Below are positions 15,484 to 21,285 of a stretch of DNA of 21,285 nucleotides, in pieces. This DNA comes from DASTGO01 sp035719045 (GTDB taxonomy: Bacteria > Actinomycetota > Actinomycetes > Actinomycetales > Kineosporiaceae), in assembly GCA_035719045.1 (NCBI GenBank), contig DASTGO010000315.1, forward strand, positions 1 through 21,285, written 5' to 3'. Position 1 is the stretch's first letter, and every line of letters begins with the position of its first letter. Position numbers and translations under genes: made by a program. The notes beneath the pieces were generated by a model. It did no database searches, was not told the origin of the DNA, and saw nothing but the letters and a program-made list of their open reading frames with translations.

Positions 15484-15849
15484 TCACCGAAGGACTTGGC
15501 TGACGAACCCGGAGGCCGCTCGGGCTTCGATCCGCATCAGACCCAGGTTGGACGTGATCGGGCCGGACAGCACGAGGATGGCGTTCTCCCCGGCGGAGTA
15601 CACGACGAGGTAGCCGTGGGCACCGCGGACCACCGTCTCGTGCAGGCCACCGAGATTGGTGCGTTCGGTGATCCTCTTGCCGAGACCGAGGGCGGTCGCG
15701 GCCATGGCGGCGACTCTCTCCGCCTCGCTCTCGGGGAAGTCGTGCGAGAGCGGTAGACCGTCCGACGAGGCGATCATCACGCCGTGGAGTTCCGGAATGG
15801 AACGGCGCAGGTCGTACACGACGCGCGCCAGATCCTCTTGCTTGCTCAT
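15484..15849 (-). CDS. Roadblock/LC7 domain protein
   Basis: The 121-residue protein is a single roadblock domain. Diagnostic parts are 'LRRSIPELHGVMIASSDGLPLS', 'ESEAERVAAMAATALGLGKRIT', 'VVRGAHGYLVVYSAGENAILVL' and 'NLGLMRIEAR' (read in pieces). In Streptomyces, such proteins (MglB-like, conservon CvnB type) dimerise and regulate small Ras-like GTPases. A full conservon would have a sensor-kinase-like protein, a roadblock protein, a DUF742 protein and a GTPase. None of the other three is present here. ATG 15849 has GAGG 8 bases upstream. It is the first gene of a two-gene operon with the PhnD-like gene. Confidence 0.92.
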   Translation of the reverse strand: MSKQEDLARVVYDLRRSIPELHGVMIASSDGLPLSHDFPESEAERVAAMAATALGLGKRITERTNLGGLHETVVRGAHGYLVVYSAGENAILVLSGPITSNLGLMRIEARAASGFVSQVLR

Positions 15850-15907
15850 GTGCAGACCTCACTGATCGACTTCGGGTCGGCTGCCCATCAGACTTCTTCG
15901 GCACCGG

Positions 15908-15935
15908 ACCCTACCCGCTTGATGCGTTGAGTCGG
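15908..15935 (-). promoter_or_regulatory. Tentative promoter of the roadblock operon
   Basis: On the reverse strand TAGGGT (15913-15908) stands 16 bases after CCGACT (15935-15930). Transcription would begin near 15901, about 50 bases before the ATG at 15849. The -10 box is reasonable and the -35 box is weak. Confidence 0.3.
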
Positions 15936-16038
15936 CACGGGTGTGGGGCACGCCTCGTCGGCCTTCGTGGATGGGGGCGCGGCAACCGACCCCACCGTGA
16001 AGCTGGCTGAGCCTGCGGTCTGGACCGGGAGCCGTTGC

Positions 16039-17097
16039 TCAGGTCTGCGGTTCGTGCTGGGCCTTGAGCAGGGATTGCAGGTCGGTAAGGTGCCGCTCGC
16101 CCGCTACCACTGCTTGACGGGAGTCCTCAAGGCGCTGCTCGGCCAACTCCCGCTGATGGCGTTCAGCGGCGATCTGTGCGATGAGTTCGTGCAGCCGGGA
16201 AGCGTGGTGAGCCAGTTCCCCACGCAGCCCCTCGCTGTCCCGCACGGCCTCGGCGGCGGCGGTCCGGGCGGCGGCGAGTTCGGCGCGGGCCCGTTCGGCC
16301 TCGGCCAGGAGCCGGTCCCGTTCCGCCACGGCCTCCGCCCGAGCCGATTCGAGCAGACGTGCCGAGGTGGCGGCCGTGGCCTCCGCCGCTCTGGCCTGTT
16401 GCGCGTCCTGGAGTGCTGCAGCCAACTGGGCCGAGGTCGATGCAGCTTGCGACCGTTCCCGCTCCAGTGCCTCGCGCACCCCCCGCAGATCCGCAACGAG
16501 CCTCTGCACGTCCGACTCCGCTGCGGCACGGGCCGCCTCGGCCTGCCCGCGGACCCGCTCATGGGCGGCCACCTGTTCCCATGCCCCGGTCTGGATCCGG
16601 TCGGCGTCGCGCCGCGCGGCAGCAGCGTCCCGCTCGGCGGCGTCCTTGGCCTGGATCGCCTCGCGCGCCTGCGACAGCGCCTGACGTCGCGCCTGCTCGG
16701 CTGCCTCTGCTTGCGCGCGGGCCTCGGCGGCGTCCTGGCGAGCCGCGGTCGCCTCGGACTCTGCGCCGGCGATCTGACCCACCGCGCCACGCTCAGCTGC
16801 CTCGAGCCGCTCGACCAGGTGCCGTACCAGGCCGAGGAGTTCCGTGGAGACGGGCAACAGTCGCTCGCCGAGCGCCTGCGCCTGGGTCAGGGGCTCGGTC
16901 ACGGCAGCGACATCGGTGGCACGCCGCTGCCGCGATGCCTGGTCGGCATGGGCCTTGCTGCAGTACCGGGGACGGCGCCCTGCCCGTCGCCGGCCCTGCT
17001 CATCCAACGGCCGGGCCGGAAGTGGAAGGTCGCAGTCCTCGAGGGCGCACTTCAGCTCCGGTTCAGGCCCTTCAACCGCCGCTTCGCTCTCCTGCAC
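16039..17097 (-). CDS. Zinc-motif coiled-coil protein, KfrA-like, divergent from a recombinase
   Basis: Residues 15-60 of this 352-residue protein hold a likely zinc site, CX4C (17, 22) and CX3H (46, 50) in 'KCALEDCDLP' and 'RYCSKAHADQASRQRR', ending in a basic patch suited to DNA binding. From about 100 to 340 it is an almost unbroken Ala/Glu/Arg/Gln-rich coiled coil with no membrane segment. The arrangement resembles plasmid KfrA-type proteins, which bind their own promoter and form filaments. GTG 17097 has GGAGG 9 bases upstream. It is transcribed away from the integrase, with dyad-rich DNA between. I expect an autoregulating, DNA-binding accessory of the recombinase or a partition-like role. 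No family name is certain. Confidence 0.8.
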   Translation of the reverse strand: MQESEAAVEGPEPELKCALEDCDLPLPARPLDEQGRRRAGRRPRYCSKAHADQASRQRRATDVAAVTEPLTQAQALGERLLPVSTELLGLVRHLVERLEAAERGAVGQIAGAESEATAARQDAAEARAQAEAAEQARRQALSQAREAIQAKDAAERDAAAARRDADRIQTGAWEQVAAHERVRGQAEAARAAAESDVQRLVADLRGVREALERERSQAASTSAQLAAALQDAQQARAAEATAATSARLLESARAEAVAERDRLLAEAERARAELAAARTAAAEAVRDSEGLRGELAHHASRLHELIAQIAAERHQRELAEQRLEDSRQAVVAGERHLTDLQSLLKAQHEPQT

Positions 17098-17128
17098 GAC
17101 GTGCGACCTCCCCTGAATAATACGCGCA

Positions 17129-17155
17129 TGACCGTGTCAAATCATTGCACGGTCA
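17129..17155. promoter_or_regulatory. Inverted repeat between the divergent coiled-coil and integrase genes
   Basis: TGACCGTG and CACGGTCA are perfect 8-base arms 11 bases apart; with one mismatch the arms extend to 12 bases (CGC on each outer side). The centre is AT-rich in a very GC-rich genome. It lies 32 bases before the coiled-coil gene start, on the promoter side, as expected for an autorepressor site. Confidence 0.6.
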
Positions 17156-17185
17156 CGCGAAATGCAGAATAGCATCACAGTGACG

Positions 17186-17215
17186 ATGCCGTGATAATCA
17201 CTGTTATGACGGCAT
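17186..17215. promoter_or_regulatory. Second dyad upstream of the integrase gene
   Basis: ATGCCGT and ACGGCAT form the outer arms and ATAA/TTAT an inner pair, in all 22 of 30 symmetric positions, 23 bases before the integrase ATG. TCACAGTGA at 17175-17183 is a further 9-base palindrome. The different core from the 17129-17155 repeat suggests either two proteins or a recombination-related site. Confidence 0.5.
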
Positions 17216-17238
17216 TGCGGAGCACGGGGGAGTGGAGC

Positions 17239-18510
17239 ATGGGGGAGTTCGGGCATCCGGCGGAGGGCGACGGGTCGGCGGTGAGGCGAAGCACGGCCCC
17301 CGGCCGAGGAGTGGGGCGAACCGGGGGTGTCGGCGGGCAGGACCACGGCGGTGGCCGGTCGGAGGAGGTCGGAACAACCGTGGGGACGAGGGAGGCGGGG
17401 GTCCAGCCCGAACAGTTCCCGGCTGAGCGCACTCGCGCGCTGTTGTGGCAGGCGGTGGCCGCTCTGCCTGCGCTTCCCCGGCAGAGTTCCGATCCCGCCG
17501 ACCGCTACGACCTGCGGATACTCACGATGCTCTGGCTGGAAGCGGACAAATCGCCCCACACGAGGCGGGCATACTATGCCGACCTCGCAGAGTGGCTCAG
17601 CTGGTGTGAACGCACCGGACTTGACCCGCTGGGCGCCCGTCGGGCCGATCTTGACGCCTGGAAGGGGACCCTTGTGGTGACCGGTCCCGCCGGCGCCGTA
17701 CGTCCGCCCGCTGCAGCCACGGTAGCCCGCCGACTAGCCTCGGTCTCGAGCTGGTACCGCTATCTGATCTCCAACGACGTTGCGGCCCGCAACCCTGTGG
17801 AGGCGGTGAACCGGCCACGTACCCACGATCTCCCCCCGCTCCCCGCCCTCGATGAAACCTCCACCGCCCGACTGCTCACCTATGTCGAGCAACGGGCCCG
17901 GCGCAACGGCACCGAGGCGTCGTGGCGGGACGCCGCGGTCGTGACCCTGCTCTTCCACACCGGCCTGCGGGTGAGCGCATTGACCGGGGCGGACCTCACC
18001 GACTTCGATCGGGACGGCGCCCATGTCGTCCTCCGGTATCGCAAGAAGGGTGGCTCCCGAGACCTGGTGCCGCTGGCCAAGCCGGTGCTCGTCCCGGTGC
18101 AGGAGTACCTCGCGCTGCGGGCCCGGCGGTTGGGAACCATCCCGGAGAGACTGAACGGACCCCTCTTCGCCACGGCCCCCCGCCGCGGCGGGCCACCGAT
18201 CTCAGGCGGCTCGCGACTGACCCAGCGCGATGTGTGGCGGACCCTGCGCACCATGGCCCGGCAGGCGGGCCTGCCCCAAGCGGAAACCATCACCCCGCAC
18301 ACCGCGAGGCGCACTGCCGGGACGCTGCTGCTGGCGCACGGGGTTCCCGTGCAGATGGTTGCCGACCTTCTCGGGCACAAGGACATCCGCACCACTCGGG
18401 ACCGCTATGACGCCCATCGGCACAAGCTCGACTCATCTCCGGCTTACTCACTGGCGGACCTCCTGGCCGACCGCCGCGCCAAGCTGCCCGAAGACGATCG
18501 GACAACCTGA
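17239..18510 (+). CDS. Tyrosine recombinase (integrase/XerC-like)
   Basis: The 423-residue protein carries a core-binding domain at about 85-185 ('SPHTRRAYYADLAEWLSWC', then 'ARRLASVSSWYRYLISND') and a catalytic domain from about 195. The full catalytic set is visible: Arg in 'HTGLRVSALTGADL', Lys in 'RYRKKGG', His and Arg in 'ITPHTARRTAG', His in 'LLGHKDIRTT' and the nucleophile Tyr in 'RDRYDAH'. It would cut and rejoin DNA through a covalent Tyr intermediate. ATG 17239 is chosen because GGGGGAG lies 6 bases upstream; the frame extends to GTG 17191 inside the dyad. The first 60 residues are Gly/Arg-rich and disordered. The organism's XerC or XerD would normally be about 300 residues, so this is an element-type enzyme. 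No excisionase gene or att repeat could be identified. Confidence 0.92.
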   Translation: MGEFGHPAEGDGSAVRRSTAPGRGVGRTGGVGGQDHGGGRSEEVGTTVGTREAGVQPEQFPAERTRALLWQAVAALPALPRQSSDPADRYDLRILTMLWLEADKSPHTRRAYYADLAEWLSWCERTGLDPLGARRADLDAWKGTLVVTGPAGAVRPPAAATVARRLASVSSWYRYLISNDVAARNPVEAVNRPRTHDLPPLPALDETSTARLLTYVEQRARRNGTEASWRDAAVVTLLFHTGLRVSALTGADLTDFDRDGAHVVLRYRKKGGSRDLVPLAKPVLVPVQEYLALRARRLGTIPERLNGPLFATAPRRGGPPISGGSRLTQRDVWRTLRTMARQAGLPQAETITPHTARRTAGTLLLAHGVPVQMVADLLGHKDIRTTRDRYDAHRHKLDSSPAYSLADLLADRRAKLPEDDRTT

Positions 18511-18529
18511 GGAGAGCGGCTCCGGGTAG

Positions 18530-18796
18530 CCTCTCCTGCTCGCCTACGGCGAACTGCAGCGCTGGATGGGCCGGGCCGTCGTGGTCATCACCGCCGTCCT
18601 GGGACTGCTCGCCGCCCGGGTCTCGACGCGCCGGAGACCCTGGTACGTCATGGGTTTCACCGTCGGGTGCGTGGTCACGCTGATCGTCTGGCGAGGGTTC
18701 ACAGATCTCGGTCACCTCTCGGCCTGGGTGATCGGGCTCGGTCTCGCCGTGCTCGTGCACCGGGCGCAGGCGACCCCTTCCACTTCGAGGGTCTGA
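18530..18796 (+). pseudogene. 3' remnant of a rhomboid-like membrane protein
   Basis: After a TAG at 18527 the frame reads 'LAYGELQRWMGRAVVVITAV', a basic loop 'STRRRPWY', a second helix and 'GFTDLGHLSAWVIGLGLAVL', then stops. This resembles the last two or three helices of Streptomyces rhomboid-like proteins, which end with 'F(T)D(V/L)GH' followed by a final helix. The active-site serine region and all earlier helices are absent, and there is no ribosome site at the internal ATG 18566. It begins about 20 bases after the integrase stop, so the gene may have been cut by an insertion or deletion. Alternatively it is a small two-helix protein. Confidence 0.45.
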
Positions 18797-18910
18797 CGCC
18801 GCCGGTGCGCGTCCGGCAGTGGAACCGCCGACTCGCCAGGGCAGCGGTTGACCGGCTCTCCCGGGGGCCCGAGCGCCACACTGGTGAACGCGCGGGATGA
18901 CCCGCGTGAT

Positions 18911-18928
18911 CATACCTGGAGGGGTATG
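18911..18928. promoter_or_regulatory. CsoR/CstR-like operator upstream of the NifX-family gene
   Basis: CATACCTGGAGGGGTATG has perfect 6-base arms, CATACC and GGTATG, 6 bases apart. It differs by one base from the ATACCC-N4-GGGTAT pattern bound by CsoR-family regulators, including Cu-sensing CsoR and persulfide-sensing CstR. It lies 52 bases before the NifX-like start. No CsoR-family gene is in the window. Confidence 0.5.
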
Positions 18929-18980
18929 GTGGGCCCGGTCTTCGAGTACGGGTCGGGAGGCCCTGATCGGGAGGCGGACG

Positions 18981-19328
18981 ATGATCGCGTGTGTCCCTGT
19001 CTTGCCGGATGGCGCCGTGGCTCCTGGCTGGGGCAGGGCCCGACGGGTGGCGTTGGCGGGCGTGACCGAGGGGCGGATCACGCAGTGGGAGGAGTTGGAC
19101 GTCAACTGGGACGTTCTGCATGACGAGGGCTCCGAGGGCTCGCACCACGCCAGGGTCGCCCGCTTCCTGAAGGATCACCGCGTGGAGGTGGTGATCACCG
19201 GTCACCTGGGTGCCGGGATGGAGCGGATGCTGGGTTCGATGGGGGTGCGTGTGGTCCAGCAGGCGCAGGGGGACGCGCGTGCGGCCGTTCTCGCCGTCTA
19301 CGCCGACCGGCCCACGGGGCCGAACTGA
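18981..19328 (+). CDS. NifX/NafY-type iron-molybdenum cofactor-binding domain protein
   Basis: The 115-residue protein matches the small Nitro_FeMo-Co domain. It starts MIACVPVLPDGAVAPGWGRA, with the family's opening 'G.V..(H)(F)G(R/H)A' pattern, and has a basic helix 'HARVARFLKDHRVEVVITGHLGAGM' (in pieces) followed by 'LGSMGVRVV'. These domains bind Fe-S or Mo-Fe clusters in nitrogenase maturation and in unrelated redox contexts in many non-diazotrophs. No nif genes are near, so nitrogen fixation is not implied. ATG 18981 has GGGAGG 6 bases upstream; an earlier in-frame ATG at 18897 would place the operator inside the gene. It is followed by a methyltransferase remnant and the 4Fe-4S membrane protein. 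Confidence 0.88.
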   Translation: MIACVPVLPDGAVAPGWGRARRVALAGVTEGRITQWEELDVNWDVLHDEGSEGSHHARVARFLKDHRVEVVITGHLGAGMERMLGSMGVRVVQQAQGDARAAVLAVYADRPTGPN

Positions 19329-19584
19329 ACCTGGCTCGCCTCCTGCGCCCCGGAGACAGACTCCTCGCCCTGGAACACGGCCTCTCGGCCCGGCCGGGCC
19401 GTGTCCGTTGGTGGAACCTGCTGCAGGGTCCCTGCCGGGCGCAGGTCGCAACCCCGGCCGCGACACGGTGCGCGTGTCGGAGGCTGGCGGGCTCGACGTC
19501 GCCGGTCTGACTCGGTTCAGCATCTTCGGTGGTCTGCCGACTCCTGAGCGGTTGACCGCCGTGGCAGCCCGCACCGAGCGCTGA
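19325..19584 (+). pseudogene. C-terminal remnant of a class I SAM methyltransferase
   Basis: The first part, directly after the NifX-like stop, reads 'LARLLRPGDRLLALEHGLS', the typical 'LRPGGRLL.LEH' strand-loop after the SAM domain. After about 19410 the natural continuation 'RNPGRDTVRVSEAGGLDVAG' and 'LTRFSIFGGLPTPERLTAVA' lies in another frame and ends at 19584. The SAM-binding part is missing. It overlaps the NifX gene's stop, so the deletion that removed the 5' end also joined it to that gene. Confidence 0.55.
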
Positions 19585-19621
19585 CGCAGGGGCTCATCGC
19601 CCGGCTCCCCGCGGCCTTCCC

Positions 19622-19653
19622 GGTTCGCGGCCCTACTGGTTCGCGGCCCTACT
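19622..19653. repeat. Perfect tandem duplication, 16 bp x 2
   Basis: GGTTCGCGGCCCTACT occurs twice head to tail at 19622-19637 and 19638-19653. It lies in non-coding DNA after the methyltransferase remnant. The period of 16 matches the second tandem repeat at 19819-19850. Confidence 0.85.
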
Positions 19654-19818
19654 GACTCCCGGCTGCGCCGACTCCCGCTGCGGCGAGGGGAGACAGTGCC
19701 CGCCGGTGTCGGGAGGTCTGCACCGGCATCTCCATCTGATCTCCACATCGTCTCCGCTGCGGCTCCCGCTGACCGGTCGAGGCTGAGGCCCGGTCGGCGG
19801 CATGGGCCCGCCGGCTTC

Positions 19819-19850
19819 GGTGATGACCGGTTCCGGTGATGACCGGTTCC
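19819..19850. repeat. Perfect tandem duplication, 16 bp x 2, just before the 4Fe-4S gene
   Basis: GGTGATGACCGGTTCC occurs twice at 19819-19834 and 19835-19850, followed by a partial third copy (GGAGATGA). It ends 20 bases before the ATG at 19871 and so covers the position where transcription signals would be. The rest of 19585-19870 shows no gene. Confidence 0.85.
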
Positions 19851-19870
19851 GGAGATGAGAGGGACCCACG

Positions 19871-20869
19871 ATGACGACCCGGATGCACAGCCCCGGCCAC
19901 GATGACTCCGCCGAGTCCCCTCGGCAGTTGACCCAAGGTCAGGGGCTCCTGGCGGAACCCGCCGGACCCGCCTCGGCGCCCGGTGCACCGTCCGAGTTCG
20001 GGCCGGTTTTCGTGCCTCGCCGCACCCGGTCCTGGGGCCGGCGGATGCGGTGGAGTCGGCGGGCGGTGCAGGCGGCCGGGGTGGGCCTGATCGGCTGGCA
20101 GGTCGTCCGCAGCTTCCTCGGCCAGGAGTCCGCAACGGAAGGGCTCTGCCCGTTCAGTGGCCTGGAGACCCTCTGGACGCTGGTGACCACCGGGCGGTAC
20201 GTGCGACACGCCCATCCCGCGAGCGTCGTGCTCGCGGTCGCCGTCGTGGTTCTGGCCGTGACCGCGCGAGGGTTCTTCTGCGGCTGGCTGTGTGCCTTCG
20301 GCTCTCTGCAGGAGTGGGTGCACGCTGCGGCGCAGGCGCTGGCCGACCGGGTCCCGCCCCTGCGCCGGCTGCGTCGTGCCCTGAACCGCCCGCAGTTCGC
20401 GCGGCGCTGGCGGCGGGTGGACCGGGTGCTGCGGTGGGGCCGTTCGGTGGTGCTGGCCTGGGCGCTGATCGGTGCCGTGGTCACGGGCACGATGGTGGTC
20501 CGCGACGCCGATCCGTGGGCGGCCCTGGTTTCCGTCGCGCAGTTCGAGCTCAGCCTTGGGTTCACCGTGCTGCTGGCCACCTTCGCGCTGGCCTTGTTCG
20601 TCGAGCGGCCGTTCTGCCGGTATGCCTGCCCCCTGGGTGCCGTCCTGGGGCTCACCGCACGGATCAGCCCGGTCGCCGTCCAGCGGGACGCCGACACCTG
20701 CCTGGGCTGCGACCTGTGCAACAAGGCCTGCCCGGCGGCGATCCCGGTGAACACCCGCACCCGGGTCACCGACACCGCCTGCATCGGCTGCCTGGAGTGC
20801 GTGGCCGCCTGCCCCAGCCAGCCCGCCCTGAGCGTCGCCGTCGCCCTCCTCCCCCTGACCAGGAGCTGA
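19871..20869 (+). CDS. 4Fe-4S membrane protein, NapH/NosR/CcoG-like
   Basis: The 332-residue protein has a soluble disordered N-terminus (1-60) and about five membrane helices. Two cysteine motifs next to helices, 'GFFCGWLCAFG' (137, 141) and 'FCRYACPLGA' (249, 253), are typical of NapH/NosR-type proteins. It ends with two 4Fe-4S sites, CX2CX2CX3CP at 277-287 ('CLGCDLCNKACP') and 304-314 ('CIGCLECVAACP'). Such proteins carry electrons between quinol, Fe-S and flavin carriers, often partnered with ApbE-flavinylated domains. ATG 19871 has AGAGGG 8 bases upstream. The next gene starts 1 base after its stop with AGGAG inside its last codons. The partner flavoprotein is probably the FMN-binding protein at 8727-9359, which is inference. 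Confidence 0.9.
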   Translation: MTTRMHSPGHDDSAESPRQLTQGQGLLAEPAGPASAPGAPSEFGPVFVPRRTRSWGRRMRWSRRAVQAAGVGLIGWQVVRSFLGQESATEGLCPFSGLETLWTLVTTGRYVRHAHPASVVLAVAVVVLAVTARGFFCGWLCAFGSLQEWVHAAAQALADRVPPLRRLRRALNRPQFARRWRRVDRVLRWGRSVVLAWALIGAVVTGTMVVRDADPWAALVSVAQFELSLGFTVLLATFALALFVERPFCRYACPLGAVLGLTARISPVAVQRDADTCLGCDLCNKACPAAIPVNTRTRVTDTACIGCLECVAACPSQPALSVAVALLPLTRS

Positions 20870-20870
20870 C

Positions 20871-21285
20871 ATGGACACCACCGAGCCCACCACGACCGAG
20901 CCCACCACGAATGTCTCCGCCCGCACCGACTCCACCCCGGCGGACGGCATCTCCCCGCAGGCGCAGGAACCCCGACTGCGGCTGCCCGCCGGGCGCCGCC
21001 CCGTCCCGACCCGGTCGGTGCCCGGCACCCGGAAGGTTCCCGTCGTCGCCTACGCCCTGACCGGACTGCTCCTGCTCGGCGGGGTCGTCGGCGGGTCGAT
21101 GGCCCTGGGCTGGTGGCAGACCGACTGTGGCGGCGTGAACGAGACGGCCGTCGCTTCCGGAACGCTGACACCGGACGGGGTCAAGGGCTCGATGACCGTC
21201 CAGCAGGTCGCCGACGGCTTCCCCGGACTCACCACCTCCGACGTCCTGACCTTCTTCGCCGCACCGTCCGGGACCCCCGCCTCCA
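20871..21285 (+). CDS. Membrane-anchored protein, N-terminal part only, coupled to the 4Fe-4S gene
   Basis: ATG 20871 follows the 4Fe-4S stop by one base with AGGAG 6 bases upstream, and the frame is open to the window end (138 residues). A Thr/Pro/Glu-rich N-terminus of about 50 residues leads to one membrane helix (about 57-80, 'VPVVAYALTGLLLLGGVVGG'). Outside the membrane, 'GTLTPDGVKGSMTVQQVADG' and 'LTTSDVLTFFAAPSGTPAS' resemble the short 'ikG.mTl.eva..y.i...ell..l.lP' domain that I recall from proteins next to NapH-like and DUF4405 membrane proteins. Its role is probably structural or accessory to the Fe-S complex. The C-terminus is outside the window. Confidence 0.75.
   Translation, partial: MDTTEPTTTEPTTNVSARTDSTPADGISPQAQEPRLRLPAGRRPVPTRSVPGTRKVPVVAYALTGLLLLGGVVGGSMALGWWQTDCGGVNETAVASGTLTPDGVKGSMTVQQVADGFPGLTTSDVLTFFAAPSGTPAS

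Noticed and set aside
15943..17172. 409-residue plus-strand frame
   Set aside because: Antisense to the coiled-coil gene; its Leu/Gly-rich text comes from the Ala/Glu/Arg repeats on the other strand.
18981..19328. Nitrogen fixation locus
   Set aside because: Only the small NifX-type domain is present; no nifHDK, nifB or nifEN genes, and such domains are common in organisms that do not fix nitrogen.
18699..21028. Long minus-strand frames (478 and 459 residues) opposite the NifX-like and 4Fe-4S genes
   Set aside because: They oppose clearly recognisable genes and contain repetitive Arg/Pro/Gln-rich translation, including read-through of the 16-bp tandem repeats.
1..21285. CRISPR array, tRNA or rRNA genes
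   Set aside because: No set of regularly spaced repeats beyond the short tandem doublets, and no cloverleaf or conserved rRNA stretch was recognised by eye; a tRNAscan run would settle the tRNA question.

Overview
The window is very GC-rich, with G or C at most third codon positions, GTG starts alongside ATG, and GGAGG-type ribosome binding sites. It carries a Tsr/TsnR-type rRNA methyltransferase, a Methyltransf_19 (DUF574) remnant and a roadblock protein. Together these point to a Streptomyces-like actinomycete. The species cannot be fixed from the sequence. At least four broken genes lie between 7 and 19.6 kb, which suggests a plastic, accessory stretch of chromosome.

Layout. (1) 1-2.1 kb, minus strand: a polysaccharide-flippase-like membrane protein (cut by the window edge) and a GT4 glycosyltransferase, the start of an envelope or exopolysaccharide locus running off to the left. 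(2) 2.6-5.7 kb, plus strand: a three-gene cassette of histidine phosphatase, sphingosine-1-phosphate-lyase-like PLP enzyme and Sfp/EntD-type phosphopantetheinyl transferase. (3) 6.1-6.9 kb: a thiostrepton-resistance-type 23S rRNA 2'-O-methyltransferase, apparently expressed from a leaderless promoter, with no thiopeptide biosynthesis genes in view. A decayed DUF574 methyltransferase follows. (4) 7.9-10.8 kb, minus strand: a tight operon of ferric-reductase-like flavocytochrome, exported FMN-binding protein and ApbE flavin transferase, which makes up an extracytoplasmic flavin electron-transfer module. (5) 10.9-13.1 kb: a NERD-nuclease plus UvrD-like helicase fusion. (6) 13.3-14.6 kb: an unlisted 51-residue cysteine-rich protein, a strong hairpin with direct repeats, and a frameshifted SPFH/flotillin-like gene. 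(7) 14.7-15.8 kb: a roadblock protein followed by a PhnD-like solute-binding-fold protein that has no signal peptide. (8) 16.0-18.5 kb: a zinc-motif coiled-coil protein divergent from a tyrosine recombinase, with dyad-rich, unusually AT-rich DNA between them. (9) 18.5-21.3 kb: a rhomboid-like 3' remnant, then a CsoR/CstR-like operator in front of a NifX-family protein, a methyltransferase remnant, a NapH/NosR-like 4Fe-4S membrane protein, and a membrane-anchored protein cut by the window edge.

The clearest functional theme is membrane redox chemistry. The ferric reductase, FMN-binding protein and ApbE on the left and the NifX-like, 4Fe-4S and anchored proteins on the right are the kinds of parts found together in flavin and Fe-S electron-transfer loci. 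Here about 8 kb of unrelated and partly mobile genes lies between them. All calls rest on reading the translated sequence; no database search was run.
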